Assembly: GCF_030814475.1 (NCBI RefSeq)
Contig: NZ_JAUSVF010000003.1
Location: 496,001 to 560,000, forward strand
Origin: Pararhizobium capsulatum DSM 1112
Lineage (GTDB): Bacteria > Pseudomonadota > Alphaproteobacteria > Rhizobiales > Rhizobiaceae
DNA: 64,000 bases
Direction: 5' to 3'
The position numbers and the translations under genes are program-made. Positions 1-11,397 of this stretch are shown in pieces. A model generated the notes under the pieces. It made no database searches. It was not told the DNA's origin and saw only the letters and a program-made list of their open reading frames with translations. Numbering within the stretch: the first letter of the stretch is position 1; each line of letters starts with the position of its first letter.

Positions 1-832
1 GCGGATAATCTCGCCGAAGAATGGATTCCAATAGAAGCGACCCGATACCGGGTATCTGAAACACATGTTCGATCACGACCGTGCCACCGATCAGGAAGCC
101 AATTTGTACTGAAAGCAAGGTCAAGGTGGTCATGAAGGCATTGCGCATGGCATGTTTGCCGACAACCCGCATTTCGCTCAAGCCCCGTGCACGAGCGGCC
201 TCGATGTATTCACTGCCCAGAACGTCAAGCAGACGGGCGCGCAAGGTGCGCACCACCATTGCGACCAAGGAGAGGCCCAAGGTGAAAGCCGGCAGCGTCA
301 AGGTCTGCAAGATGCCGCCAATGCCGCCCTCGTAGCCGGATACCGGAAACATGTTCAGAAAGAGACCGAACACTAGGGCAAGGACAAGTCCAAGCCAGAA
401 CTGCGGCATGGCGAAGGTGAACGTCGTCATCACCAGGACAGCGTTATCGATGACACTTTGAGGCCTCAAGGCCGAAAGGATGGCCAGCGGAATGCCGATC
501 ACAAGCGCGATCAAAACACCGTAGATGATCAGTATGACGCTCGGCATCACCCGATTCCCGATTAACGAACTGATTGGCGCTCCAAGGCTGAGCGAGTCGC
601 CGAAATCACCGGTGAACGTTTTGAAGAGGAAGTGAGCGAATTGTTGCGGCAGAGCCTGGTCAAGACCAAGCACATGCCTGGTCTTTTCGATCATTTCCGG
701 GTTTGCGCTACTGCCCAGCATCTGGCGAACAGGATCACCAGGAACAAAATGGATGATGAAGAAACTTGCAGTCGCCAAGGCAAACAGAACCAGCAAGCTC
801 GTTGCCAATCGTTTGAGTATGTAATCCCCCAT
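1..832 (-). CDS. ABC transporter permease, DppB/OppB type (partial, runs off left edge)
   Basis: Inner-membrane permease of a peptide/nickel/opine-type ABC importer. The reverse strand reads open from an ATG at 832 to base 1, giving 277 codons with no stop, so the C-terminus lies outside the window. The start is preceded by GGTGGTGAG. An N-terminal membrane segment is followed by the usual FxPGDPVRQ-type periplasmic stretch. The cytoplasmic EAA loop is clear near the end of the visible part (EAARARG followed by HAMRNA), which identifies the binding-protein-dependent permease family. The rest of its transporter should lie to the left. It is not the permease of the 9.4-13.2 kb transporter, which is complete. 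Substrate unknown. Confidence 0.9.
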   Translation of the reverse strand, partial: MGDYILKRLATSLLVLFALATASFFIIHFVPGDPVRQMLGSSANPEMIEKTRHVLGLDQALPQQFAHFLFKTFTGDFGDSLSLGAPISSLIGNRVMPSVILIIYGVLIALVIGIPLAILSALRPQSVIDNAVLVMTTFTFAMPQFWLGLVLALVFGLFLNMFPVSGYEGGIGGILQTLTLPAFTLGLSLVAMVVRTLRARLLDVLGSEYIEAARARGLSEMRVVGKHAMRNAFMTTLTLLSVQIGFLIGGTVVIEHVFQIPGIGSLLLESILRRDYP

Positions 833-1112
833 TGCAAACTCACCACCCAGTTATTCAGTTGACTATCCCAGTTGTTACATTACGAACGTTCGAAATGTCA
901 AGTGTGGCCCAGGGCAAATTTCGGTTCGGCGTTTTCCAGCCATGTGAACTGCTCCGGATTTGTGAGCTAGCAGGAGATTGCCGAGCTTGACGGTATGTTG
1001 ACCGTCGGCATAAGCGGCGAGCGGCGCGATTGTCTTTATGTTGCGGCAACTGAAGATGCACGGCATGGCGACAGGCTGTCGGCGAGCTAACCGTGTCCGA
1101 CATCAGCGCCCA

Positions 1113-2118
1113 TTAGACAGAACGGTTTAGATGAGAAGAAACCTGTGAATCCGCGATGGCCTCCTTCACGGTGTTGATCGCCCCCCCCGGCACGCCAGCG
1201 CCTTCCAATGCGAAGAAGAGGTCCTGTTTGGTACGCAGACGTGTTTTTTCGGAAATAATCCCCTCCAGTGTCTTGCGATTGCCCCCACGGGCGGGGTTGG
1301 TGGCGTAGGTCGGATCGCCGGCGATGGCGCCCAGCCCCAGCACAGTGCAGACGCTCGCAAACTGGCGGTCATTGCCGCAGGCGATGATGATGGTGCCGTC
1401 AGCTGCCGGAAATACCTGGTAAGGCACGATATTAGGATGTGCATTCCCCATTCGGTGCGGCACCAGGCCACCGGCAAGGAAGTTCATTCCCTGGTTGGCC
1501 AGAGCCGACACCCCGAAATCGAAAAGTGAGAGATCGACATGTTGGCCGTGTCCGGAGCGCTCCCGTTCCGCAAGAGCCGCTTGGATGCCGATGACGCCAT
1601 AGAGGCCGGTTAAAATATCGATCCAAGCGACGCCGACTTTCTGGGGTTCTCCGTCCGGCTCGCCGGTTAGGTCCATGATGCCGCGGATTTTTGGCGCGAG
1701 GTCCGTCCTGACCGAAGCCCGTTACGGAGGCATATACTAGGCGCGGGTTGAGGGCGGCGACGGTTTCATAGTCAAGACCGAATTTCCTGAGACCCCGACC
1801 TTAAAGTTTTCGATTACAACATCCATGGCCGCGATCAGCGCCTTGACGCGACCAAGATCGTCTGCCTTCGAGAAATCGCAGATAACCGAGGTCTTAACCC
1901 CGATTGGCGGCGTGGAAATAGGCTGCGACGGTCTCCGTGCCGCCTTTGCCGTGGGGGGCCCGATGAAGGGGGGCCCCAGCTGCGGTTATCGTCGCCGGCC
2001 GGGCTTTAGACCTTGATGACCTCCGCGCCGAGATCGGCGAGCGTCTGGGCCCGGCGAGAATCCGGGCCAGCTCCACGACCTTCAGCCCGGTCATCGGGGC
2101 TGTGTTGCCAGCGTCCAT
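1113..2118 (-). pseudogene. CaiB/BaiF family CoA-transferase, degraded
   Basis: Remnant of a family III CoA-transferase, probably the glutarate/succinyl-CoA partner of the neighbouring glutaryl-CoA dehydrogenase. The N-terminal motif (LKVVELARILAGP) starts at 2118, but the continuation (TLADLGAEVIKV) is in another frame. Further shifts lie between there and 1676, where the main block (VAWIDILTGLYG, GNAHPNIVPYQVF) resumes to 1113. The last 65-70 residues usual in the family are also missing. The start overlaps the stop of the upstream gcdH by one base (TGATG), so the two formed an operon. An intact paralogue lies at 8112-9371. Several independent lesions make sequencing error an unlikely explanation. 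Confidence 0.85.
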
Positions 2119-3318
2119 CAGAAGAACGCCTGAAGGCCCGTCTGGGCCCGGCCGAGAATCAGCGCGTGGACATCATGCGTGCCCTCGTAGGTGTTGACCG
2201 TTTCGAGGTTCTGCGCGTGGCGCATAACATGATATTCGATCTGGATGCCGTTGCCGCCATGCATGTCGCGCGCTTGGCGGGCGATCTCCAGCGCCTTGCC
2301 GCAATTATTGCGCTTGATCATGGAGATCATTTCCGGCGCGAATTTGTGCTCATCCATCAGACGGCCGACGCGCAGGCTGCCTTGCAGGCCGAACGCGATC
2401 TCCGTCTGCATATCGGCGAGCTTCTTCTGGTAAAGCTGCATGCCGGCGAGTGGCTTGCCAAACTGCTTGCGATCCAGCCCGTAGCCAGCAATCCTCCGCC
2501 GCTCCAAGTACGCCCCAGGAAATTCCGTAGCGGGCGCGGTTGAGGCAGCCAAACGGGCCGGCAAGACCTGAAACGCCGGGCAACAGCGCATCTTCGCCGA
2601 CCTCAACGCCATCCATCACGATCTCGCCCGTGATCGACGCACGCAGGGAAAGCTTGCCGCCGATCTTCGGCGCGGAGAGGCCCTTCATGCCCTTTTCGAG
2701 GATGAAGCCCCGGATGTTGCCGTCATGCGCGTCCGATTTCGCCCACACGACGAAGACATCGGCGATCGGTGCATTAGAGATCCACATTTTCGCGCCGCGC
2801 AGGCGATAGCCTCCCTCGATCTTTTCCGCGCGAGTCTTCATGCCACCTGGATCAGAGCCGGCGTCTGGTTCCGTCAGGCCGAAACAGCCAATCAACTCAC
2901 CGGACACGAGACGGGGCAGATAACGGTCGCGCTGCGCTTCGGAGCCGTAGGCGAAGATTGGGAAGATCACCAAGGAAGACTGCACGCTCATCATCGAGCG
3001 ATAGCCAGAGTCCACGCGCTCGATCTCCCGTGCCACGAGGCCGTAGGAAACATAGTTGGCATCGGCGGCGCCGTATTTTTCCGGAAGTGTGACGCCGAGC
3101 AGTCCCGCTTGACCCATCAGTCGGAAAAGCCCGGTATCCGTGTGCTCGTCGAGATAGGCCTCCTTCACGCGAGGAAGCAGTTCGTTTTCGGCGAATGCCG
3201 CCGCCGCGTCCCGAATCATGCGCTCTTCCTCTGACAACTGATCGTCGAGCAGGAAGGGATCGTTCCATGCAAACGGGCCGCCCTTCGAGGCTTGGTTGCT
3301 ATGATCGCTGGCAAACAC
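2118..3318 (-). pseudogene. gcdH: glutaryl-CoA dehydrogenase with internal deletion and frameshift
   Basis: Acyl-CoA dehydrogenase family member matching glutaryl-CoA dehydrogenase, which converts glutaryl-CoA to crotonyl-CoA and CO2. The N-terminal two thirds ([33 protein letters not shown]) are in one frame. The C-terminal third ([27 protein letters not shown], with the catalytic Glu in YEGT) is in another. At the junction near 2490 the residues expected between the Trp and the GLDRK block are missing, which fits a loss of about 14 bases rather than a single-base error. The best start is the GTG at 3318, placed after AAGGAGAG; a TTG lies upstream at 3333. The flanking divergent LysR gene and downstream CoA-transferase match known glutarate loci. 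Confidence 0.85.
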
Positions 3319-3415
3319 TTTTCTCTCCTTCAAGCTGCACGTTGTTCCTTTGATGCTGAACTATGTATCTACAGGTTGAGGTAGGCTCGAAATAACGCTA
3401 TTTACGCCTATCATA

Positions 3416-3430
3416 ATTCATAAAATGAAT
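3416..3430. promoter_or_regulatory. palindrome between gcdH and the lysR gene (possible LysR box)
   Basis: ATTCAT-AAA-ATGAAT is a perfect 6-bp inverted repeat with a 3-base spacer. It ends immediately before the Shine-Dalgarno sequence of the divergent LysR gene. Its place between a LysR gene and its probable target suggests an operator or autoregulatory site. No binding evidence. Confidence 0.4.
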
Positions 3431-3440
3431 AGGAGGAGAC

Positions 3441-4364
3441 ATGCACCGGCGTCGTTTCTTACCCTCACTCAGCCTCCTCTCCGCCTTCGAGGCGGTGTTG
3501 CGCACGGGGTCGACGGCCGCCGCTGCGAGGGAGTTGCACCTCACGCAAAGCACAGTCAGCCGACTGGTGCAGACTTTGGAGACACAGCTCGGCCGCGCCC
3601 TTTTCGAGCGGCACCGCCAACGGCTCGTGCCGACCGATGCCGCGACGGCTTACGGCAAGGATATTTCCCGCGCTTTAAATTTAATTCAGCGTTCGAGCAT
3701 GGAATTCAGCGCCAATCCTGGCGGCGGCACACTGTCCCTCGCTATTTTGCCGGCATTCGGGACGCGCTGGCTTGCCCCACGGCTGGGTGATTTTCTAAAC
3801 GAATATCCGGGCATCACAGTCAACCTCGCCACTCGGCTGAGGCGGTTCAATTTCGCAGCTGAAAGCTTCGATGCCGCGATCCACTACGGCATAGACGACT
3901 GGCGCGACGCCGGCCATATGAAACTGTTCGACGAGCACTTGACGGCCTGCATTGCGCCGTCCCTGCTGGATCGCTATCCCGTCACTTCCGCCACCGACGT
4001 CCTCCGCTGGCCCCTCCTGCAACTCGAAACAAGGCCGAGCGCGTGGCGGATGTGGTTTGAGGCGCAGGGCGCCGACGTTCCAGTTACCACCGGTATGTTG
4101 TTCGATCAGTTCGCCACCATGACACAGGCAGCGATTTCCGGGCTGGGCGTGGCACTGCTACCGCACTATTTAGCGGAGATGGAATTCCGCGAAAAGCGCC
4201 TTGCTCCGCTTTTGCAGATGTCCGTTAGAGGGGGTAGCTACTGGCTGGTCTGGCCACAGGACCGGGCTCACTACCCCCCGCTGCAAGCATTCCGCAAATG
4301 GCTAGAACAAGTGGTGTCACGTGACAGCATCAACCATTCGAGCACAAGAACGATTGGATGCTAG
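3441..4364 (+). CDS. LysR family regulator (GcdR/GcvA-like)
   Basis: Transcription factor of 307 residues, the normal LysR length. The N-terminal winged helix-turn-helix lies at about residues 8-65 (TGSTAAAARELHLTQSTVSR, then LETQLGRALFER). A substrate-binding domain follows, with the GxGxALLPxY motif near residue 235 (GLGVALLPHYLAE). The ATG at 3441 follows AGGAGGAGAC. It is divergent from gcdH, the arrangement of glutarate regulators, so glutarate/glutaryl-CoA sensing is the likely role. Its direct targets are now broken, so it may be an orphan or may control other genes here. The frame is fully intact. Confidence 0.9.
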   Translation: MHRRRFLPSLSLLSAFEAVLRTGSTAAAARELHLTQSTVSRLVQTLETQLGRALFERHRQRLVPTDAATAYGKDISRALNLIQRSSMEFSANPGGGTLSLAILPAFGTRWLAPRLGDFLNEYPGITVNLATRLRRFNFAAESFDAAIHYGIDDWRDAGHMKLFDEHLTACIAPSLLDRYPVTSATDVLRWPLLQLETRPSAWRMWFEAQGADVPVTTGMLFDQFATMTQAAISGLGVALLPHYLAEMEFREKRLAPLLQMSVRGGSYWLVWPQDRAHYPPLQAFRKWLEQVVSRDSINHSSTRTIGC

Positions 4365-4679
4365 CTGTGTCTATTCCCAATCGGAAGCAAATTTTCGCGG
4401 CACGAAGGCTTCTTGCGCCGTCGAACTCAATCGGGGTGATACACGCGTGTTCCCCGAGCCATTAGAGCGCATGCTCTTGCCCGAGAGGCCGCAGTCGCCT
4501 GCATACGCGCTCGCGGGGCCGGACGGCATGGGAGACTTACCTGCTGTGCCGTGTGGCCGTGATGCGGGCGTTTCGGCGCCAAGGTCTGGCGAGCCCGATC
4601 CATCGCCGGTGTCTGCATCGGCGCAGGTTCGCCCTCGCTTGCGATTTCCGTTTCTCGGCACCCGTGGCGGAAGGGTTGA
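4365..4679. other. convergent intergenic region, no gene seen
   Basis: These 315 bases separate the 3' ends of the LysR gene and the aldehyde dehydrogenase. Open frames exist on both strands, but none has a credible start, ribosome-binding site or recognisable motif. No strong terminator hairpin with a T tract was found. Confidence 0.5.
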
Positions 4680-6119
4680 TTAGCCCTTGCGTGTGACCAG
4701 ACGCGTATCGAGATAGGCGTCCAGCGCCTCGGATCCGCCTTCTGTGCCGTAGCCTGAATCCTTAATGCCGCCGAAAGGGACCTCGGGAAGAGCCAGTCCC
4801 AGGTGGTTGATGGAGATCATTCCCGCCTCTATCTCGTTACCAAGCCGTGTCGCAGTGGCGCTGCTTCTGGTAAAGGCGAAAGCGGCAAGCCCGTAGGGCA
4901 AGCGATTGGCCTCGGTAATCGCCTCGTCGAGATCGCCGAACCGATTGATCACTGCAACAGGCCCGAAGGGCTCCTCATTCATGATGCGGGCGGAGAGCGG
5001 CACATCGGCCAAAACTGTCGGCTCGAAGAACCACCCCTCGTTGCCGATGCGGCGCCCGCCGGTCGTCAACCGCGCGCCGTGCTCGACAGCGTCAGTGATC
5101 AGGCTTTCCAGCGCCGGTATGCGGCGGTCGTTTGCAAGCGGCCCCATCTCGATGCCGGCATCAAGCCCGTTTCCGACCCGTATCGCCGTGGCGCCAGCGG
5201 TAAACCGATCAGTGAACGCGTGGGCGATCCGCTCCTGCACGAAGAAGCGCGTCGGAGACACGCAGACCTGCCCGGCATTGCGGAACTTGCTGGCCACCAT
5301 GAGGTCAACGGCAAGATCGAGATCGGCATCCTCGGCGACGATGACCGGCGCATGCCCGCCGAGCTCCATGGTGGCACGCTTCATATGCGCGCCGGCAAGT
5401 CCAGCCAGCTGCTTGCCGACAGGGGTCGAACCCGTGAAGCTGATCTTGCGGATAACAGGATGCGGGATAAGATACTCCGAAATCTCCGCCGGAACGCCAT
5501 AGACGAGGTTGATGACGCCAGCCGGAACCCCCGCATCGGCAAAGGCGCGGATGAGGGCTGCCGGGGAGGCCGGCGTTTCCTCCGGCGCCTTGACGATAAT
5601 CGTGCATCCCGCGGCAATCGCCGCCGAGAGCTTGCGCACGACCTGGTTAATCGGAAAATTCCAGGGCGTGAAGGCGGCGACCGGCCCGACCGGCTTTTTC
5701 AGGGTAATTTGCAGCACATCAGGTGCTCGGGAGGGGATGACTTGGCCGTAGGCGCGTTGCGCCTCGCCGGCAAACCAGTCGATGATATCGGCGCCGGCCA
5801 AGGTTTCTAGGCGCGACTGCGACACGGGTTTACCCTGCTCCATCGTCATCATGACTGAGATCTCATCGGCCCGCTCGCGCAGGAGATCGGCGGCGCGGCG
5901 CATCAGCTTGGCGCGATCGTAGGACGATGCGGCACTCCATGACGCGAAGGCCCGGTCCGCCGCAGCCAGTGCTTGGTCCAGATCCGAGCGATCCGCCCAG
6001 GCAACGCTGCCAATCGGCTGCGCCGTCGCCGGGTTGACGACCGGAATGGTCCTGCCGCCGGCGCCCGGGCGCCAGGCGCCGTCTATGAAAAGCAATGTGT
6101 CAGGATAAATCGTCATCAT
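4680..6119 (-). CDS. NAD(P)-dependent aldehyde dehydrogenase, succinate-semialdehyde dehydrogenase type
   Basis: Cytosolic aldehyde dehydrogenase of 479 residues, the usual length for GabD-like enzymes, oxidising a (semi)aldehyde to its acid. Visible motifs are the Rossmann-side signature [21 protein letters not shown], the general-base Glu in MELGGHAP (about residue 252) and the catalytic Cys in [11 protein letters not shown] (about residue 286). The start ATG overlaps the stop of the upstream hydratase/dehydrogenase gene as ATGA, so it is the last gene of the operon beginning at 13248. In context it probably oxidises the aldehyde made by one of the aminotransferases at 22.7-25 kb. The true substrate could be succinate semialdehyde, glutarate semialdehyde or another omega-aldehyde acid. 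Confidence 0.9.
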   Translation of the reverse strand: MMTIYPDTLLFIDGAWRPGAGGRTIPVVNPATAQPIGSVAWADRSDLDQALAAADRAFASWSAASSYDRAKLMRRAADLLRERADEISVMMTMEQGKPVSQSRLETLAGADIIDWFAGEAQRAYGQVIPSRAPDVLQITLKKPVGPVAAFTPWNFPINQVVRKLSAAIAAGCTIIVKAPEETPASPAALIRAFADAGVPAGVINLVYGVPAEISEYLIPHPVIRKISFTGSTPVGKQLAGLAGAHMKRATMELGGHAPVIVAEDADLDLAVDLMVASKFRNAGQVCVSPTRFFVQERIAHAFTDRFTAGATAIRVGNGLDAGIEMGPLANDRRIPALESLITDAVEHGARLTTGGRRIGNEGWFFEPTVLADVPLSARIMNEEPFGPVAVINRFGDLDEAITEANRLPYGLAAFAFTRSSATATRLGNEIEAGMISINHLGLALPEVPFGGIKDSGYGTEGGSEALDAYLDTRLVTRKG

Positions 6120-8086
6120 AGGGTCCTCGTTATGGTCATGTCTTGCCTGCTTGCCTGAAACATCGGCCCGCCGCGCCTTCGCGGAAAGCCATAACCGTGA
6201 ACTTCGACGAGGTCGATATCGGCGGCGCTTGCCACAATGCCTTCATCCAGGATCGTCCGGCCTTCGTCCGCCATGGCCGTCATCAGCCGCGCGACAATTT
6301 CCTCGCCCGCCATCTCCTTTTTCGCCCCAACAAGTGGCGCGATGATCCGCTCAGCCTCAGGCGACCTTATTGGGCGGCGGTTGCCGTCGATGTAGTCATA
6401 CCAGCCGCCGCCGGACTTCTGCCCCTTGCGGCCGACGCGCACCAGAAGATCGCCCGGCATGTCCGGCACGGGTTCCCCACGGGAGCGGGCCGCCTCACGG
6501 TAGAGGAACGCGATGTCGAGACCCGCCATGTCCTGCATTTCGAAAGGTCCCATGGCAAAGCCGAAGGCGCGCATGGCCGCGTCCACGGCGGCAATGCCCA
6601 CGCCTGCTCGCACCAGAACCTCCGCTTCTGTCCGATAGCGGCGCAGAATGCGATTGCCGATGAAGCCATCGCAGATACCCGACCGCACGGGAACCTTGCC
6701 GAGACGACGGGCGAGATCATAACCGGTCGCAAGCACGTCCGGCGCTGTTTGGGGCGTCGGAATGATCTCCAGCAGTTTCATGACGTGCGCCGGACTAAAA
6801 AAATGCAACCCGAGAAAACGCTCCGGCCCAAGCAACCCCTCGGCGATCAACCGCGGATCGATGTAGGACGTGTTTGTCGCAAGAACTGTACCGGGCCGGC
6901 AGACGCGACCGAGTTCGGCGAAGACGGCACGTTTAACGGCGAGATCCTCAAACACCGCTTCGATCACCAGCTCGCATCGCTCGACGGTGCCATACCCGAT
7001 AGTCGTTTCCAGCCGATCCATCCAGCCGGAGGCATCGCCGCCGGCCCCAAATAAGCCTCGGCGACGGGACGACTCGAAAAGTTTCGCAAGCGTCGAGCGC
7101 GCGCGAAAAACGCCCTCCTCGTCCTGTTCGATCAGGACGACGGACAACCCGCCATTGAGGAGGGCTGCTGCAATGCCGCTTCCCATCGTCCCGCCCCCGA
7201 CGACGCCGACAGTCTCCACTGACCGAGGACTCTGCAACCGCATGTCCGCCGGTCGCAGAGCGGCGCGTTCGGCAAAGAACAGATGGCGCAATGCCGCCGC
7301 CTCTTCCGTGGAACGAAGCGCAAGGAAGGTCTTTCGCTCCAGCGCGAGACCGGCCTCGGCACCGTAGTCGATCCCGTGGCGCAGAGCTTGCAGTGCCTGC
7401 AGTGGCGCAGTGGCTCCCTTGGCATCGGCAACCACCCGGCCTTCCGCCTCTGCCCACACGTCTGAAGCAGGTGCAGAAACGCCCCGATTGAGAGACCGCG
7501 GCGGCAACGCTCGTCCGAGAGCCGCCCGCGCGAAGGAGACAGCGCCCGGCACCAGCGGTTCTTCCATCAGGGTATCCACCAGGCCAAGCCGCAGGGCCTC
7601 GGCACCGACAGGTGTATAGTTCTCCGCAACAATCCGAGCCGCCTCGGCAACGCCGACGACTCGTGGCAGGCGCTGTGTTCCACCGGCGCCGGGAATGATG
7701 CCGAGGTTGATTTCCGGCAGGGCGAAACGGGCATTCGCCGTCGCGACCCGGAAGCGACAGCCAAGTGCCAGTTCGAGGCCGCCGCCGAGCGCTGCGCCAC
7801 GGATCGCCGCGATCCAAGGTTTTGCCGCCGCTTCAATGCGGGCGATGACCTCCGGGAGGAATGGTGGCTCTGGCGGTCGGTCGAATTCCACAATATCCGC
7901 GCCTGCGACGAAGAGCCTACCGGCACCGGTCAGTACGACCGCCCGGATATTCGCATCACCATCGAGTAACTCAACCAGTGTCAGAAGGCGTTCTCGCACC
8001 GCCCCACTCAGTGCATTGACCGGCGGATTTTCAATCGTGACGATCGCAATCTCACCATCGATTTCGACGTTGACGGTCATCATCAT
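6116..8086 (-). CDS. bifunctional enoyl-CoA hydratase / 3-hydroxyacyl-CoA dehydrogenase (FadB/FadJ-like)
   Basis: Fused beta-oxidation enzyme of 656 residues, shorter than classical FadB/FadJ (about 715). The N-terminal crotonase domain (about 1-190) has the oxyanion-hole segments [15 protein letters not shown] and [13 protein letters not shown], and the acid/base region [19 protein letters not shown]. The NAD-binding domain begins near residue 290 ([14 protein letters not shown]). The dehydrogenase signature ([18 protein letters not shown]) and C-terminal domains follow. It starts 25 bases after the CoA-transferase stop and overlaps the aldehyde dehydrogenase start by 4 bases. It should hydrate an enoyl-CoA and oxidise the 3-hydroxyacyl-CoA, following the acyl-CoA dehydrogenase at 17513-18652. 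The relevant acyl chain is unknown. Confidence 0.92.
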   Translation of the reverse strand: MMMTVNVEIDGEIAIVTIENPPVNALSGAVRERLLTLVELLDGDANIRAVVLTGAGRLFVAGADIVEFDRPPEPPFLPEVIARIEAAAKPWIAAIRGAALGGGLELALGCRFRVATANARFALPEINLGIIPGAGGTQRLPRVVGVAEAARIVAENYTPVGAEALRLGLVDTLMEEPLVPGAVSFARAALGRALPPRSLNRGVSAPASDVWAEAEGRVVADAKGATAPLQALQALRHGIDYGAEAGLALERKTFLALRSTEEAAALRHLFFAERAALRPADMRLQSPRSVETVGVVGGGTMGSGIAAALLNGGLSVVLIEQDEEGVFRARSTLAKLFESSRRRGLFGAGGDASGWMDRLETTIGYGTVERCELVIEAVFEDLAVKRAVFAELGRVCRPGTVLATNTSYIDPRLIAEGLLGPERFLGLHFFSPAHVMKLLEIIPTPQTAPDVLATGYDLARRLGKVPVRSGICDGFIGNRILRRYRTEAEVLVRAGVGIAAVDAAMRAFGFAMGPFEMQDMAGLDIAFLYREAARSRGEPVPDMPGDLLVRVGRKGQKSGGGWYDYIDGNRRPIRSPEAERIIAPLVGAKKEMAGEEIVARLMTAMADEGRTILDEGIVASAADIDLVEVHGYGFPRRRGGPMFQASRQDMTITRTL

Positions 8087-8111
8087 TTCCTGTTCGGGTC
8101 CGAGTTCCGGT

Positions 8112-9371
8112 CTACGCGACTGCGCCTTGGGCCAAGGGCAAGGTTAGCGCACCTGGAACATCGTGACAGGCGACGACACCGGCAAGAGCGAGGTTTTCGA
8201 TCCGCGCATCGTCGAGGCCGAGTACATCGCGCAGTACGCTCCGCGTATCCTCGCCGAGAAGCGGCGGCGCCTTAGCATCTGCGTTGGCTTGAGCGGCAAG
8301 GCCGTGGGCCGGGCGGATCAACGCGACCGTGCCAAGTTCCGGATGTTCTAAGTGTTGAACGACACCACGTTCCGTCACGCTAGGGCTCTTCAGCGCTTCG
8401 GAGACCGTTTTGACCTGACCAGCCGGCACGCTTGCTGCAAGGCAGGCAGCAAGCCAGTGAGCGCAGGTGTCCTGCCGCACGACCTCGGCCAAGAGAGGAA
8501 GCAACTCTTCGCGATGCACGGCGCGCTTGTGGGAGGTGACGAACCGCGGATCGCGCCCAAGCTCGGGACGCTTGATGACGTGCTCGCAGAAATCAACGAA
8601 CATTCGGTCGTTGCCGACGGCAAGAGCGAACGTGCCGTCGCTTGCATCAAAAATCTGGTAGGGCACGACAGTCGGGTGCGCATTGCCGTAGCGCGCCGGC
8701 TCGGCGCCGGCATTCAGAAATCCGGTCCCGACATTTATCAGCAGGTTCAGCGTGGCATCCAACAGCGCAACATCAATATATTGCCCGATTCCTGTATCCC
8801 GGCGCTGGTAGAGCGCCGCCAGGATTGACTGGGTAGCGATCATGCCGGCGACGACATCGGTGAAAGCGACCCCAAGTCGGTTTGGCGGACCGTCCACCTG
8901 ACCGGTGATGGACATCAGCCCACTCTCGGCCTGCATGATGAAGTCGTAGCCTGGGCGGTCACGTTCCGGCCCCGTCTGTCCGTAGCCGGAAATCGCGCAG
9001 TAGATGATGCCGGGATTGATCGCCTTGATATCCTCGTAGCCGATACCGAGGCGCTCCACCGTGCCGGCACGGAAATTCTCGACGACGACATCGGCCTTGG
9101 CGGCGAGATCGAGTACGATCTGCCGGCCTTCCGCCGACTTGAGGTCGAGCGCTATGCTCTGCTTGCCGCGATTGGCGCAGAGATAATAAGTGCTAAGCCC
9201 CTTGAAGTTGGGGAAGGACCAGGCGCGCGTGTCGTCGCCGCCCTTGATGTTCTCGATCTTCCAGACCTCGGCGCCAAGATCCCCCAGGCTCATGGTGGCC
9301 CAAGGTCCCGCCAGAACGCGCGTCAAGTCGAGCACACGAATGCCATCGAGCGGCAGTTTCAATTCCGTCAT
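8112..9371 (-). CDS. CaiB/BaiF family III CoA-transferase
   Basis: Intact CoA-transferase of 419 residues that moves CoA between a carboxylate and an acyl-CoA donor. Family features run in order: [21 protein letters not shown] near the N-terminus, the catalytic Asp region ([18 protein letters not shown]), then [13 protein letters not shown]. The start is the ATG at 9371, whose ATGA overlaps the stop of the upstream ATPase; a longer open frame upstream lies inside that ATPase and is not needed. Its operon position between transporter and beta-oxidation genes suggests that it activates the imported or oxidised acid. It is related to, but not a copy of, the broken gene at 1113-2118. Confidence 0.92.
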   Translation of the reverse strand: MTELKLPLDGIRVLDLTRVLAGPWATMSLGDLGAEVWKIENIKGGDDTRAWSFPNFKGLSTYYLCANRGKQSIALDLKSAEGRQIVLDLAAKADVVVENFRAGTVERLGIGYEDIKAINPGIIYCAISGYGQTGPERDRPGYDFIMQAESGLMSITGQVDGPPNRLGVAFTDVVAGMIATQSILAALYQRRDTGIGQYIDVALLDATLNLLINVGTGFLNAGAEPARYGNAHPTVVPYQIFDASDGTFALAVGNDRMFVDFCEHVIKRPELGRDPRFVTSHKRAVHREELLPLLAEVVRQDTCAHWLAACLAASVPAGQVKTVSEALKSPSVTERGVVQHLEHPELGTVALIRPAHGLAAQANADAKAPPLLGEDTRSVLRDVLGLDDARIENLALAGVVACHDVPGALTLPLAQGAVA

Positions 9372-10402
9372 TCCATTCCTCCAGGCCCGCGGCGCTCGCG
9401 GCTCGACAATCCTGTCTCCATGGCGCTCGGGAAGTGGCAGGCAACCGAATGGCCGTCTTCTCGCTCGGCGAGCGGAGGTTCGACCTCCCCGCAGAGCGGC
9501 TGGGCAATCGGGCACCTTGTCCTAAAGCGACAGCCGGACGGCGGGTTCAACGGGCTCGGCAGGTCGCCCTTCAGCACGATGCGCGACCTGCTGCGCTCAA
9601 GCTTAGGACTTGCGAGCGGCACGGCGGACATCAATGCCTGGGTGTAGGGATGCAGCGGCGCCCGATAGAGCCGGTGTTTTTCGGCGATTTCGACGATCTT
9701 GCCGAGATACATGACTGCCACCCGCTCGGAGATGTGCTGCACCACCGAAAGATCATGCGCAATGAAAACATAGGCCGTGCCGAAATCCCGCTGGATGTCC
9801 TTCAGAAGATTGAGCACACCTGCCTGCACCGAGACGTCGAGCGCAGAGACCGGCTCGTCGAGGACCAGTAGCTCCGGTTTCAGCGCAAGCGCACGGGCAA
9901 TCACCACACGTTGGCGCTGCCCCCCGGAGAGTTCGTGTGGATAGCGTTGCCCGTGCTCCGGGTTGAGCCGGACGAGGTCGAGCATTTCCGCGACCCGCTC
10001 CTTGCGTTGCACGGCTGAAAGGTCGCTGATGCGCAGCGGCTCGGCGATGTTTTCGGCCACGCGCATGCGCGGATGCAGGGAGGCGTAGGGGTCTTGGAAG
10101 ACCAACTGCATCTTACGACGTAACGCGCGCATTTCGGCGAGATTTGCCTCATTGATGTTGCGGCCCCGAAACAGAGTCTGCCCGCTGGTGGGCTCGATTA
10201 GTCGCAGGATGCAGCGACCGAGCGTAGACTTCCCGCAGCCGGATTCCCCGACAAGCCCTAGCGTCTCTCCAGGCTTGACGTCGAAGGAGACGTCGCTCAC
10301 GGCATTGACCCGGGCGATTTCGCGCTCGAACAGCACGCCGCCGGTTACGACAAAGCGTTTCGAAAGCCCGCGGACCGAGAGTATGGGTTCCGGCTGGCTC
10401 AT
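9368..10402 (-). CDS. peptide/nickel-type ABC transporter ATPase, DppF/OppF-like
   Basis: ATP-binding subunit of 344 residues. Walker A is GESGCGKST, the signature motif is LSGGQRQRV, Walker B is [12 protein letters not shown], and the H-loop region is [11 protein letters not shown]. The C-terminal oligopeptide extension (about the last 70 residues) carries the conserved cysteines ([15 protein letters not shown]) typical of this family. The start was placed at the ATG at 10402, which overlaps the stop of the previous ATPase as ATGA. It pairs with the next upstream gene to form the ATPase heterodimer of the importer. Confidence 0.93.
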   Translation of the reverse strand: MSQPEPILSVRGLSKRFVVTGGVLFEREIARVNAVSDVSFDVKPGETLGLVGESGCGKSTLGRCILRLIEPTSGQTLFRGRNINEANLAEMRALRRKMQLVFQDPYASLHPRMRVAENIAEPLRISDLSAVQRKERVAEMLDLVRLNPEHGQRYPHELSGGQRQRVVIARALALKPELLVLDEPVSALDVSVQAGVLNLLKDIQRDFGTAYVFIAHDLSVVQHISERVAVMYLGKIVEIAEKHRLYRAPLHPYTQALMSAVPLASPKLERSRSRIVLKGDLPSPLNPPSGCRFRTRCPIAQPLCGEVEPPLAEREDGHSVACHFPSAMETGLSSRERRGPGGME

Positions 10403-11397
10403 GCGGCGCTCCCAATGGGCAGGGTGGCGAAATGACAGGCCGCCGTGTGCTCGCCGTGAGCGCGAACGGGGGGCGGTGCGTGGCGGCAGATCTCCTGCAT
10501 TTGCAGGCAACGTGGATGGAAGGCGCAACCTCCCGGCAGCTTGCCGAGCGGCGGTGGCGAACCGTCGATCGAAAACAGCCGCTCCTTCTCCTCCGCCATG
10601 TTGGGAATCGAGGCGATGAGCCCCCGGGTATAGGGATGCGCCGGGCGCTCGAAGAGATCGTCCACGCCGGCCTGCTCCACCACTTCGCCGGAATAGACCA
10701 CCGCGACCCGGTCGGCATGCCCTGCAAGGACCCCAAGATCGTGCGTAATGAGGATCAGCCCAAGATTCAACCGCCGCCGCAGGTCCGCCAGCACATCCAT
10801 GATCTGCGCCTGCACGGTGACGTCGAGTGCGGTCGTCGGCTCGTCCGCGATCAGCAGGTCCGGATCGTTGGCGACCGCCATCGCGATCATGACGCGCTGG
10901 CGCATACCACCTGAAAATTCATGCGGGAACTGGTGTATGCGCCGGTCCGGCTCGGGTATCGCAACGAGCGCGAGAAGCTCGGCGGCACGCTCCATTGCCG
11001 CCCTTTTCGAGACACCCGCATTGTGTAGTCTAATCGTTTCGGCGATCTGCGCGCCGACCGTCATGACCGGGTTGAGCGAGGACAGCGGGTCTTGGAAGAT
11101 CATGGCGATGCGGGAGCCCCGCAGTGTTCGCAACTCGCTCCTCGGCATCCCCACGAGCTCCCGCCCCTTGAACTTTGCCGAGCCGCTGACAGACGCGGTC
11201 TTCGGGTGGAGCCCGAGGGCCGACAACATGCCGACCGACTTGCCGGAGCCGGATTCGCCGACGATACCAAGCACCTCGCCATGATCAACATGCAGATTGA
11301 TGCCCCGCACGGCTTCGAAGGATTGGCCCTCACGAGTGAACGAGACACGGAGGTCCTTGACGGAGAAAAGCGGTTCCTGTTGCATCATGCCCCTCAT
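10399..11397 (-). CDS. peptide/nickel-type ABC transporter ATPase, DppD/OppD-like
   Basis: ATP-binding subunit of 332 residues. Walker A is GESGSGKSV, the signature is FSGGMRQRV, and Walker B is [12 protein letters not shown]. The C-terminal family extension has the Cys-containing stretch ([16 protein letters not shown]). The ATG at 11397 overlaps the stop of the permease gene (ATGA); a second ATG nine bases later is a weaker alternative. It works with the DppF-like subunit and the two permeases encoded immediately upstream. Confidence 0.93.
   Translation of the reverse strand: MRGMMQQEPLFSVKDLRVSFTREGQSFEAVRGINLHVDHGEVLGIVGESGSGKSVGMLSALGLHPKTASVSGSAKFKGRELVGMPRSELRTLRGSRIAMIFQDPLSSLNPVMTVGAQIAETIRLHNAGVSKRAAMERAAELLALVAIPEPDRRIHQFPHEFSGGMRQRVMIAMAVANDPDLLIADEPTTALDVTVQAQIMDVLADLRRRLNLGLILITHDLGVLAGHADRVAVVYSGEVVEQAGVDDLFERPAHPYTRGLIASIPNMAEEKERLFSIDGSPPPLGKLPGGCAFHPRCLQMQEICRHAPPPVRAHGEHTAACHFATLPIGSAA

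Noticed and set aside
5305-5607. Open frames antisense to the aldehyde dehydrogenase and other GC-rich genes at 4-24 kb
   Set aside because: They are shadows produced by high third-position GC; no start signals or domain motifs.
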